A DNA stretch of 64,000 nt from Eumeta japonica (lineage: Eukaryota; Arthropoda; Insecta; Lepidoptera; Psychidae), in assembly GCA_005406025.1 (NCBI GenBank), contig BGZK01000734.1, forward strand, positions 62,001-126,000, given 5' to 3'. Position 1 is the stretch's first letter, and each line of letters starts with the position of its first letter. Shown one piece after another: positions 20,956-31,836 of this stretch. The position numbers and the translations under genes were made by a program. The notes below the pieces were generated by a model that saw only the letters and a list, made by a program, of their open reading frames with translations, did no database searches and was not told the origin of the DNA.

Positions 20956-23900
20956 ACTTAAAAAACTCTGACGACAACCTTAGGAGGAAAGGTGATGACT
21001 AAGGTAATTCTTATGGTAGCTTTCATAGACACTTTTGCACTACATGAAACCTATAAGTTGTAATATATTGGATAAATTTTTCAATCATCAGATAAGAGTT
21101 ATTCCTAGGAGAAAAAACAAGGTGTTGAAAAAATGCAAATACGTTAATTAAATAATTCAATTACTTTTATTTTATTTTAGTTAGGTTATATTTATTTGGT
21201 GAAGAACTTTAATCTTATCATTAAAAAAATAAACCCATAAGAAATATTATTATTATTTTGGCATTTTATACACCTTATACACATTTACGTATATTTATAA
21301 AGCTGCTCAAATCAAATCAATTCAATTCAAAAATATCTTTATTTGTATATGTATATATAAAGGAATTATACATTTAATACGTCATTAAGAAATTATTTTC
21401 AACATCAATATTACCACCCATTCCAAATGATGATTCAGCTCGAAACGAAATTTTATGATGTTCATAGACCGCAATCTGAGACTTACTTAGTATATCTAAG
21501 ACATCTAAGAACTTACTTTAGACTTGTTAATCGACAATTTGTTAGGGTCAGTTCAAACATTTATAGCCAACAAATCAAAGAGAACGTTGGTTATGGTGTG
21601 TGGATACCAAACGCGTCAAGAAGAACAATATTTACTGCAGCTCAGCAATATATTATAATATTAATACATCAATGTATGCATTCACCTCAATAAGTTATAA
21701 ATTTGTATTTAAAACATTACTTATGGTATATATAACAATACTGACATTCTGATCACATAATAATCGAGGTATACGTGCTTACTTGGTGGTCTCTAATATT
21801 AACTGCAGTGGTCATACTTGAGTATATCCTCTTTTCAAATTCCTCAGTGAAATATTCGTTATTATTTTTACAGTTTCTATATTAAGAAATCAAGAATAGA
21901 TTGTGACTACTTGTCATTGTTTGTCATAAATATTGATTTTACCAAGGAGGTTATATAGCTTTGTGGTGACATTTATAAAAAAAAATCTGTAAAACGTTTG
22001 ACTCTCTCTATCTATCTCTAAAACTTCCCGCTATGATATTTATCTGTGTGTTTTGAGCTATTCGAGTTCAAAAATATAGTTGTCTAAAAACTTAAGAACT
22101 TATTTTTAAGCTTTTGAAGCCCATATCTTTGAAATTCAGTTGACCTTATAAGTTATTCTTGAAACTTATTTAGTAATTTTGAACTCAGTTTTTAAATAGA
22201 TACCTAGAAGTAAATTATAGAGCTTGAGCTCAATAGATCGATTTTTTGTACTTTTTCGAACTCTCTGATATCAAAAGTATAATTTTAGTATATTTTCAAC
22301 TAGTCGAGTTAAAATATCTGGATATATTTAAATAAAACGCTATTTTTTTTTTAATTTTCAAACTATAATGTCTATCCAACGCAATGTTCAATTTTCATCT
22401 GTAGCTATATAATTAACCACAAATTATTATACATAGAAAGTTCACCAATACCAAACATCATTCCAATAAGAACTTAAAAAGTTATTTTGGAAAAATACTT
22501 TTATGTGAATTTTTTGTTAATTATATCTCTAAACGAACCAACCAATTTTCATAGAGCATGTAATGTCAGAGGTTGCTTTCTAAGCAGAGGAGCTAGCTAG
22601 ATTTTGATCTGGTTTGTGACGACAGGGCACAATGTCCTACGGGCATTCCAGTGAATGTCTCCGCCATGTTCATATAAGTCACGCGACATCATCTCGGCCG
22701 GTCTTGCTGATTCTCTGAACTATGCTTGCTACATCGATTATTCTATGGACTTCCTTGTTCAAACTTTAGCTTGTATATCTCATCATCACCGAAATGCTCC
22801 AGCCATAAACTTTTATTTGCATTTGAGACATGTTAGCTTAAAATACGCCATGTATAGTTTTTTAATGTTGGCGAGTTGAGTTGAGTTCGTTTGTCTCTAT
22901 ATACAGTTTAGATTTTTAATGCTATAAAACTATAAATGGATTTGTGTATGGATTTTCCTACGCTATTCAATATTTCTTAAATATAATCAAATCACGTTTT
23001 GAATTGTAGTTCTTAGTTTTCGAAATATGATCACGTCGTTATAATCTAAGAACATTTTGAAAAAGTCATTTTATTGAATAATAATTTTTCAAGAAATTTA
23101 ATTTTTTATACACATCGTCATATTCTGCCAACACTCCTTAAAAGCAAAATATTGTTGCATTTAAGAAGTTGTTATATATCAGGATTCTCATAAACAATTC
23201 TGTTTGTATTATTAAAACAAATGTGCATTATTTCTCTTTCAAAAATATTTAAGAGTTTAAATATTTTTTGCAATTTGTAATGCACCGTACAGTTATTAGC
23301 TCCGTTAATCAGTATTAAAATTCGCTAGCTTCATTTGTACGATGTAACTAGTTCATAGTTACATAGTTCATTAACTATCTTACTAGTTATATAAACAAGT
23401 TTAGGAAGTTTTTTTTAAAATACTTCTAGTTATAAATTTGAACTTTTGAAGTATATACAATTTGGACAACTATACAACATTTGGTGTCATCGAACTAATT
23501 TGATCATATATGCAGAAGATGAAGAACAGGACTCTTCAGTGATCAATAACAAACCCCTCGAGGTTGGGTTTCATTTGCTTAATAAACCATATGAACTCAA
23601 ATTCAATTTAACTGAAACAATAAAATAAATTGGATTTCAGTATTACACTCATCAAAATTTGGACGAATCTAATACTGAAATCTTAATTTGTGCTGAAGCT
23701 GCGTTGGACGTCGTGAGCATTATGGAAAATCTATTAACAGATTAAACGCTTGAAAAAAAAATCGCATTTTACTCCAAAACCTTTTTGCGATCATTTTGTT
23801 CGTAATGATGATATGTGTATAGAAAACAAATATTATCGAAATTAAAATTACAGTTTCCAAATTATTGCTTAAAATCTAGCCGCAGGCAACGGCGACCCGC

Positions 23901-24089
23901 ACGGCGTCCAGCATTCAATCCAGCACAAATGTGGATTTCCGTCAGAGTGCGCCACACTGACCACTCAGCCGGTCACCAGGCGCTCCAGTCTATCGAAGGC
24001 GTTTGCATAGCGAGGTTACGTTCTGTTTAGTTTCCGACTATTTTACGTATATAAAACGTATTTCAATCGAATTTTATTCCATAATTCAT

Positions 24090-25876
24090 TACAATGAAAA
24101 ATAATATAGTACATCATAATGAGGAACGTGATTTTTGTGAAGTTTAAACTGACTTGGCGGACTTTTATTTGTTGCAAGAAGATTTACAAGAAATAGCTAC
24201 TTTGGGATCCAAGGCACCAATTATCATTCAGGGACATCAATGGTGACGAATAGTTTGAAGATATACATGCACCGAGGAAAAGAAGACGCATGGTTATCGA
24301 CCCTGAAAATGAAAATGACTCAGTAGAATTAGTAGAATTTTTTGTCGCACAAAATATACCTAGCTCCTCGAACACATATTCAAAATGGAAAAATCCTACT
24401 GGACGCACGGCTTGGCTGATACCATTCACTGAGCCTACAGGTATAAAGTTCCTTTTTTTCAAGAGACTTTTGTCAAGCCGATTCAGAGGATTCTTCTCTT
24501 TATTAGTAGGCGATTCCTTTTTTTTAAATGATTGCCGATAAATCTAACTTATATGTCACCCGAAAGCCTTGAATATAAAGATTATAAGCTGTGTACTCGT
24601 TCACAGTCATAGCATCCAACTGACAAGTATGAAATTAAACGTTTCTTTCCATTAATTTTATTCGTGGACCTGGTAAAACTGCCGTTAATTAATGATTACT
24701 GGGTGCAGATGAAATAATGCAACAATTGTTTCCTCGAAAGGTGATGACTAAAAACAAATTTGAAATACTTTTGCAGTTCTTACCCATCACCGCCATCGAC
24801 ATCTTGAATTCGAATGATAGCATTTGAAAAGTCAGATATCTTGTAAATTTATTAAATGACAAATTCAAAACCTACAGTGCGCTTAAGAAAGAACTGTGTG
24901 TCAAAGAAAGCATAGTTCCCTTTAGGGGTCGTCTCAGATTTCGGTAATATAACAATCTAAAAGATACGAATATGGTATAAAGTTCTTTAAAGTTTGTACA
25001 AGTCCTGGATATACTATAAAAATACAAGTATAAAGCGGGAAAATTATAGACATTGAGAATAATACCCCTACAAATATAGTATTATCTCTGTGTCACGAAC
25101 TCCTGAATAAAGGCCACACTATTGCCAATGATGATAGGTTTGTTATCAGTGACAATGGTATGGGACTGGCGTATGAATTACTGAAGAACGAAACGCATCT
25201 GAGGACTGAAAGAAAAAAACAGAAAATACTAGCCTAAGAAAGTAATAGAAACTAAACTAACTAGAGGTGAATAGGTAGCATAAGAGAACGTTGATGGCAT
25301 TACAGTATTAAAATGCAAGGATAAAAGAGATGTTTTAATGTTGTCGACAAAGCACACGGACAAGTTTACTCGTATAAAAGAGGCAAAGGTGCAGAAATCA
25401 GCCATGGTCATTTAACATTATAAATGTAAAGCTTTGGTCGATATGAGTGGCCAGATGATAGTTTATTCAACCCCTCTAAGAAAGACTGTCAAACGCTACA
25501 GAAAATTGGCCATAGAATTGCTCCCAAATATAGCAGTGGTAAATGCGTCGATAATGTATAAAGTAACTACAAAGAAAAATATTTCAATAGTGGACTATAA
25601 AAAAACTTCTCGTTCGATGTCTCATTAGTTCAATTAGTCAAGAAAGAGATAATATGCCAAATAGATTACGTCCAAAACGACATAAACATGATCTTACCGA
25701 AAAACAGGGCCTGTTCGAAAAACGAGACGATTCTGTGTCGCCTGTTATAAGAAGAGTGTAGAGATGATGAGTGCCGAGGAAAAATGAAACACTTAAAGTG
25801 CCTACTTATTGTTTGCAGTATGATGGTCAACCGCACTATTGCCTGCTATGTTTTAATAGAAAGCATAGACAGTAAA
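24090..25876 (+). mobile_element. piggyBac-like transposase pseudogene
   Basis: Plus-strand frames in order give DLADFYLLQEDLQE, RKRRRMVIDPENEND, EIKRFFPLILFVDLVKLP, ELCVKESIVPFRGRLRFR, NDDRFVISDNGMGLAYELL, KDKRDVLMLSTKHTDKF and VDMSGQMIVYSTPLRKTVKR. They continue with YRKLAIELLPNIAVVNASIM and the Cys-rich tail VPTYCLQYDGQPHYCLLCF ending at a TAA. This is the full length of a piggyBac-family DDD transposase. The catalytic positions are eroded: the DES motif reads KES, the VDN motif reads NDDR, and the VD..DQ motif reads VDMSGQ. Many frameshifts and stops are present. The terminal repeats and TTAA duplication were not located. Confidence 0.85.
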
Positions 25877-27050
25877 AATTTCGAATACTAATGTTGTAAC
25901 TATTCATGTAAAGTTTCTTTTGTGTAAAATCTTTTAGTTCATAATTAAGGGCTGCAATAATTTCTTTTCATACAAATTTATTGTATAAAACTAGTCTTGA
26001 ATAAAAAATAAATCTTTTGAAAAAAATTGTCTTTTTCGTACAAATTTCATCAAATTCCTGCTTTCCATACACAGAATTTATGTTCCGTCTGGTCGTTTCT
26101 TTCTTGAGCGCCGCGCCGGTCACTTTCAGAGAACAAATTAAAGGTACCTGTGCCCTATGGCGTGGAAAAGTCTCTTGAATATTCAAGTACACGAGTGAAG
26201 GTTATAGGTGACCCCATGGCGTTTAATGTATTAAATTTAATGTTAAACAGATCAGAATATACGAATATCGAGAAATTGAAAAATAAATGATTAGTTCATA
26301 ATAAATTTTAGATTCCAAAAAAATTGTATCAAATGCCGCAACCACCATTTAAATTCATGCCTTTAAATGCCGCAACCACCGTTGAACTGCATAGCCCTTT
26401 CTTACTTCTTTTCAAAATACCGCTTGTACACATCAAACTTATCATAAACAGTCATATTCATAACTCTTCTTATCATGTTTTATCCTTATGTTGGGATGAT
26501 TTATTTTACTGAATACAAATTGAATTTGTTCGGAAAAATTCTTGCAAAGTCTATTCTCCGAATGCTCAATTTTTTCATCAATTTAGTATCCACTATATTT
26601 AAATCCATTCATATGAGTGGTCTTGGAAATTTTTCTTACTTATTTCATTATATTCTAATATGGTGTCTGCTTTTCCCAGAAAATTATTATTATTATTATC
26701 AAACATGCCAATAAGTGACTTACAAATATTTAAAATCATTATCAAACAATTATTGGTAACATGGAATATTACAAAATTTTTACAATAGACTACCCTTAAG
26801 TTTTTTGCTTGCTCTTCTTGAAAGAAGCCTTTCGAATGAGCAGTATAATCAAAATGTAATGACGTATGTAAAGTGTTCTACATGCCCTATGAAAAAAGAT
26901 ATTTTTACTAAAAATTGAAGTTAGTTTGTCTTTCATTAATTTTATCTTTTAACTCCGCGATTTATTTTTTCGAAGCGTAAATACAGCTTAAAATCTTATT
27001 CTTGCCTACTAATTGTTACATTTTTTCCCCAGCGATCATTATTATTTAGA

Positions 27051-27084
27051 AAAACTGCTATTAGCGAACACTAATAGCAGTTTT
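27051..27084. repeat. Hairpin, 14 bp perfect arms
   Basis: AAAACTGCTATTAG and CTAATAGCAGTTTT flank a six-base loop, CGAACA. Confidence 0.8.
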
Positions 27085-27114
27085 GAAAAATGTCATTTTT
27101 GATTATCATTCAAA

Positions 27115-28200
27115 AACGCTATTTTATAATATTTCAGCAACGATATCTTCCGAATACGATATTTGATTTTGATCTGCTTTACGGCATTCGATGCAGTTTT
27201 CTAAGAAGGAAAGGATTTGGCTGTGTCGTGGACACGACCGTGTGTTTTACGTAATCACGTGTACGTAACTAATAATACTTTCCTAGAGTGAATTATATGT
27301 AGTATTATCATTGAACAGTAGGAAGTCCTTCCGAATTTGTGTAGTTATAAACGCATACTAGCTATTGCTAAATATGTCTCTAATAATCGGTGTTCGCACA
27401 TAATCGATGTCTATACAGTCCAGTCCATATAGAAGCGATTAAATCATACACTTGCATAGTCTCGGTCCACTAGCCGCAAGTGTACTGGCACCGTTGTCCA
27501 TTTGATCAGACGCTTTCATTTTTTTACGTCCCCAGCATTTTTTAGTGTTTTATATGGATTCCTGGATTATTATTGTTGAGAAGCCAATTCCAATTGTATA
27601 CGATCTACATTTTGATTTGGCTTTTTGACGATTATATGCCAAAATTGCATTATTTAATTCAATTTTTTTTTTTACTTTAAATATATCTTTAGTAAATTTA
27701 TATTAAAAAAATTATGACGCTGCGAAATGATCGCGAAAGATCGGTTCTTTCCCATCCTTTGTGCGCGATGCTTCACGGCCCACACTAAACGTTATGAATT
27801 AGTTATCAAGTGGTGTAATTAAATTTAGAATGTAAATGAGAGATATGTAGCTTCAGTATCAAACTGTATTCCCCGATTTTGTTTCCATCAGTTTTCTGTA
27901 TTACCTACCACTATAGAAACAAAATTAAAGACATATTCACATCAAAATATGACCGAGTACTAAACACCAATCTATGAAGAATTTCACATTTGATTTTGAA
28001 AAGACACTTTTTTTCGAATTTGCTATCGATATCTCTCGAACAAACTAATCGATTTTGACACACTTATCGTAAAAAAATTCGCCGACGATATCTTTTGATA
28101 AATCAACAGTTTTTTGTGCGATTTACATCAACTGCTGGAACTGTTTAACAAAAAAATGTGAGCCGTCACGGGACGTCTGGCAGATGTGAAACATTGAGTT
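27115..28200 (+). repeat. Dispersed repeat (TTTACGGCATTCGA family), interrupted copy
   Basis: 27170-27212 and 27945-28130 match, in order, the contiguous segments of 54495-54590 and 55060-55250 (GATCTrCTTTACGGCATTCG, GACCGAGTAC.AAA.A.CAAT, CGATATCTCT.G.ACrAmC). The 27.2-27.95 kb part is absent from the other copy, so it is probably a later insertion. The outer ends are not defined. Confidence 0.5.
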
Positions 28201-28234
28201 TGTACAAGTAATATGCATTAAGTCAAGATTACGA

Positions 28235-28263
28235 CAGGAACTAAATATAGCATTTAGTTCCTG
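28235..28263. repeat. Hairpin, 12 bp perfect arms
   Basis: CAGGAACTAAAT and ATTTAGTTCCTG flank a five-base loop. Confidence 0.8.
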
Positions 28264-28519
28264 TTAAAAACTAAATATAACGAATTTTTTACAGAAAATG
28301 ATGACAATTTATTTAATACACATTTATTTTAATTAAGTACTAAAATTCAATATTCATTTCCAGTTGCCATAAATTAATTCATTTCATCTGTGTCTTCAGT
28401 AATAGTTATATTCGATGTTTCCTCTGACGGTATTACGGTATTAATACCAACGGTAACAATTAATTATTAATAATCAATTATTTATCAAAAATACAAATAT
28501 TATTCAAAATGTAGTAATG

Positions 28520-28741
28520 TGTATGATATGGCGACGCGTCGTCGCCATGCGCAAGCGACTGTGCACCACCTTTCTCACTCGGTTCCATAGTGCTGTTAAC
28601 AAATAGTATACATTTTTACTATACATATATATACCATTGTACAGCGTGGCGATTCGTCGCCACACAGTGCACACTACTATAAATAAACTGTATATATACC
28701 CTAATATAGCGCGGCGACCTGTCGCCACGGGCCACATCGCC
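28520..28741. repeat. Minisatellite of degenerate units each carrying a GGCGAC/GTCGCC palindrome
   Basis: Three GC-rich palindromes sit in AT-rich DNA: ATGGCGAC/GTCGCCAT at 28528-28548, GTGGCGA/TCGCCAC with a TTCG loop at 28646-28663, and GGCGAC/GTCGCC at 28713-28726. The DNA before each of the last two is alike (ACTATA.ATA....TATATATACC......A.AGCG), so the array is a degenerate tandem repeat with a unit near 67 bp. The 79-codon minus-strand frame over it is not a gene. Confidence 0.65.
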
Positions 28742-28789
28742 ACGCCAACAATCCGGTATATAGATGTTTCATATCAAAAAGTTAATTAG

Positions 28790-28990
28790 ATTTCGGAACT
28801 GATTGATAGAGTAGTCTTAAAGTAATTTCGAAAAGCCTTTTTGTGAAAATTTTATTCTTAGGATATCTCAAAATCTACCAAGCGCACTTAGATCAATGTT
28901 ACAGGAAATCTAAGTTGAGCGGAGCACTTTTAAATGTTGTAAACTACGTTTCGATCGGTTGAACAGTTCAAAAGTTATAACAGGTTTTCG
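28790..28990 (+). repeat. Second fragment of the TTTACGGCATTCGA-family repeat
   Basis: The block AAATCTAAGTTGAGCGGAG ... TACGTTTCGATCGGTTGA parallels 55540-55600 (AAGTCTAAGTTGAGTAGATC ... TGCGTTTCAATCAACTTGA). Confidence 0.5.
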
Positions 28991-29254
28991 TACACACGCC
29001 CACTCACCCCTTTTTTGAAAATCAAGCTGACAGCAGTAGCTTCCCAATAACTGAAAATATTCCAATTTTCATTGTAGGAAATTAAAAAGCAATCGCTTCG
29101 AAATTCTACGACATGGCGCAATAAAGTTATGTTTAAAAATTTTTTTTCAATTTTTCCATTGAAGAAGCTGACATAGATAAGCTGGAAAAATACGTTATCA
29201 ACGTACAAATTTTCTACGAAACTGCTAGAGCCATTTACGAAGCACTATTGAATA

Positions 29255-29446
29255 AATGTACTAGATTCTATTCGCGGCTGCACCCGCGTTCACATAAAAT
29301 TAAGTCCTTCATCTTGTATAATGTTAGATTGTGCTTTCAGTCATGATCCCAATCATTATTTATCGGTTCTGATTCCGATCTTGCTCTCGACGCCAATCTA
29401 TTTCAGTGTCGATTCCAGTCTCACTTTTGATTCCTAAACCCGTTGA
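29255..29446 (+). repeat. CTAG..CGCGGC-head dispersed repeat with pyrimidine-biased tract
   Basis: It begins near CTATTCGCGGCTGCACCCGC and ends in a degenerate six-base-phased tract (GGTTCTGATTCCGATCTTGC and onward). The same two-part structure occurs at 41823-42190. Confidence 0.45.
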
Positions 29447-29605
29447 GATAATTTTGTACGAAGTTGTTGGAATATACTCTTAAGTAATTACCTTAGTAAT
29501 GAAAATTTTATATATTAAAAGAAACACTAAACTTTTTCTTACGTTTAATGGCAGCGTCTTTATCATTTCTATGAACACGTCTAAATTATATTAAAAACTA
29601 AAAGA

Positions 29606-30110
29606 CTAACAATAGTGACCGAGGTGGTCGGGGCGTTGCTGTCTAATGAGAAATTAAGAGGTTTGATACTTCCCCAGAAACGAGCTGGCCAAATGAGTAA
29701 TCAAACGAAAATCAATTCAAATAACTTACCCTATGCATCTGAGGTTAAGTAGTCGGCATAGTTATCGCAATAATGATCGGCCGGTAACAGGCCTGAAATC
29801 GACCCGCGTACAGGGCGTAGAGAGCTTAATCTCCAAGGGTCATATGGATAAACCCCACTCAAATGATGCGCCATCTCAAGAAGTAACGTGGCAGCGAAAT
29901 CTATATGTTATTTTCCATAGCGATGCACTATTACTGTCTCGCTCTTTCCACTCTCTAGATGTAAAACCTCACTTAAGTGAGCTTTATTAATACGACCCCG
30001 AGTGCCATGGATCTGAACAGAACAGCGAAAAGGTGTGCCACTGCAGTGGGACGGTAAATACTCGGAAAATGAACCGACCGTTCGAGTCGACGTTTCGGTT
30101 TTTTTTTTAT
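29606..30110. other. Near-normal GC stretch of unknown nature
   Basis: It has clearly higher GC and CpG than its flanks and no repeat recognised elsewhere in the window. An 85-codon plus-strand frame (29733-29990) has no recognisable domain and no splice context. It may be a regulatory element, a non-coding RNA exon or an unrecognised repeat. Confidence 0.3.
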
Positions 30111-31645
30111 TGAGGCCGGTTTGCTTTTTTTGCCATAATAAGAACGATAAAACGGAACATTGATGACGATTTCGAACTTGCGCGGAAGAAGTATCTCATG
30201 AAATTGAACGCCTGAAATAAAATTCGTTTAATCTGATGAAGCCCGGGCGTATTATTGAGGTAATCTTTGAAATACGATTGCGTAAATGTCTATAGTAAGA
30301 ACTGATCCTTGGAATGTGAATTCAACATTTTTGGACACGATATGGACTGATATCCGAACGGTATTAGGTATTTTATAATAGTCATGTAATGTGAAATATT
30401 TCCTAAAAACTAAATATTGAAGCTCTAATTATATACCTACTTTAAGTCGTTTTACACATTTCAAAACTTTATTTCTGGTGTGGAAAATAAAACCATATCT
30501 ATAACAATTTAAGATTTATTTCATTCTTACTCTAACGTTTGTATATTCTTTATAATTTTAAGGTCAATTCAACATTATATAAGATTATGTAAAAGTCAAT
30601 TCTTACAAATACCCGTTGAAACATAAAGATAGATATAAACGTTAAAATTAAATGCCATCGGCTGCCTTTGTTTAAAAATACAATACTATTAGCAAAAAGT
30701 AAATAAATACGAAAAAAAAATTGGTAAAGCCAAATGTGTATGCCTTAAGCGCTCGTGCCATACGTATATTATTTAAATTAGAGGCTTATGAACACAAATG
30801 AACTTTTTATCAAAAATCCTCTTTTTTTACTTTGGATTTTTAAATAGTTTTATAGTAAACTTGAATCGAAAAAAAGATAGGCAATTTCATATTTATTAGA
30901 CATCATAATGCAAAATAAACAACTTCCCGCTCAATCTCAACCTCTATTTTAGATATTTAAGCGAAATGGCGGATGAAAACATGAATAACTGCCAGTTAAA
31001 AAATTCAATTACAACTAATCGGTATTATATCAAGCTGTGATTTTCAATACCCAATCGATTAGTGATGGGATTGAAAAAGAAATTGAGTTGAAAAGTTAAA
31101 TAGTTTTTTAGTTATGGTGGTCACACCCAGTGTAGACGGGATTTTCAGGCGACAGTAGAAACATACCTACGCTCGCGCTTAAGGCATGCAATAGTCTTTT
31201 TTTTACAAGGATGGCGTTTCGTCTTAAATATAAAAAATATATAAAGTACAACCTATTATTAATACCTAATTTTATTATATATAAAAAGCTAGTTGTACAT
31301 GTCTCTTAATTTATTAATTTTACTTTATAAATTATCATTATAAATATAAGTCTTTAGCAAACTTACAAATTATTTGTACTTAAATATGATATAAGTTTTT
31401 TCTTACATAACTAATTCAAAAATTTGCTTTCTTTTCATAAAAAAAAAACCTTACAGTAGTATTGTTTGCTCAAATCGTAAAACATATGATAGTTCCATAG
31501 ATAAGTAAAACAATGAAACCATTATGGATTATTATCAAAATCCGGTCGAATTTTATAATATTTGTTTACCAATATATTAAAAACCAACAATTTTTTTTAA
31601 ATTTAGTTAGTCTAAAAGTAAAAAAAAACACAGTAAAACCGATAT

Positions 31646-31836
31646 TTAATTGTATTTTTTACCTTGTGCAATGATTAATAAATAATTAGTACGAATGCTA
31701 ACTTTCGCATTATCCTCTACATTATTATTTGTCTCATCCATCAGATGCATTTCCTTGACTATATCTAAATAGTCTTCTAAAAATTCTTCTTGCAAGTTCG
31801 AAGAAAGATTGAAGGGATTGACTGCAGTAACTGCTT
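31646..31836 (-). CDS. JHAMT: JHAMT-like exon 3 with stop
   Basis: The acceptor is AATTTTTACAG, entered in phase 1. It encodes AVTAVNPFNLSSNLQEEFLE, then YLDIVKEMHLMDE and the terminal strand YLLIIAQGKKYN before TAA. The NPF-L...L-EEFL-DYL pattern is characteristic of the JHAMT C-terminus. Confidence 0.92.

Larger units (their letters stand above)
19676..31645. other. Intergenic interval between CFAP70 and the JHAMT-like gene
   Basis: This interval probably includes the unseen first exon(s) and promoter of CFAP70 near its left end. Contents identified: an RTE-like remnant (20265-20955), a piggyBac-like fossil (24090-25876), a dispersed repeat (27115-28200 and 28790-28990), a palindromic minisatellite (28520-28741) and a CTAGCT-head repeat (29255-29446). 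A stretch with near-normal GC (29606-30100) is unexplained. The remainder is AT-rich with no supported gene. Confidence 0.6.

Noticed and set aside
22655..22879. 74-codon plus-strand frame in a less AT-rich stretch
   Set aside because: It vaguely recalls decayed retrotransposon sequence, but no motif could be named on either strand.
28520..28741. CRISPR-like array suggested by spaced palindromes
   Set aside because: Units are degenerate, only three in number, and the genome is an insect's. It is a minisatellite.
28504..28743. 79-codon minus-strand frame
   Set aside because: It covers the palindromic minisatellite; the repeat explains it.
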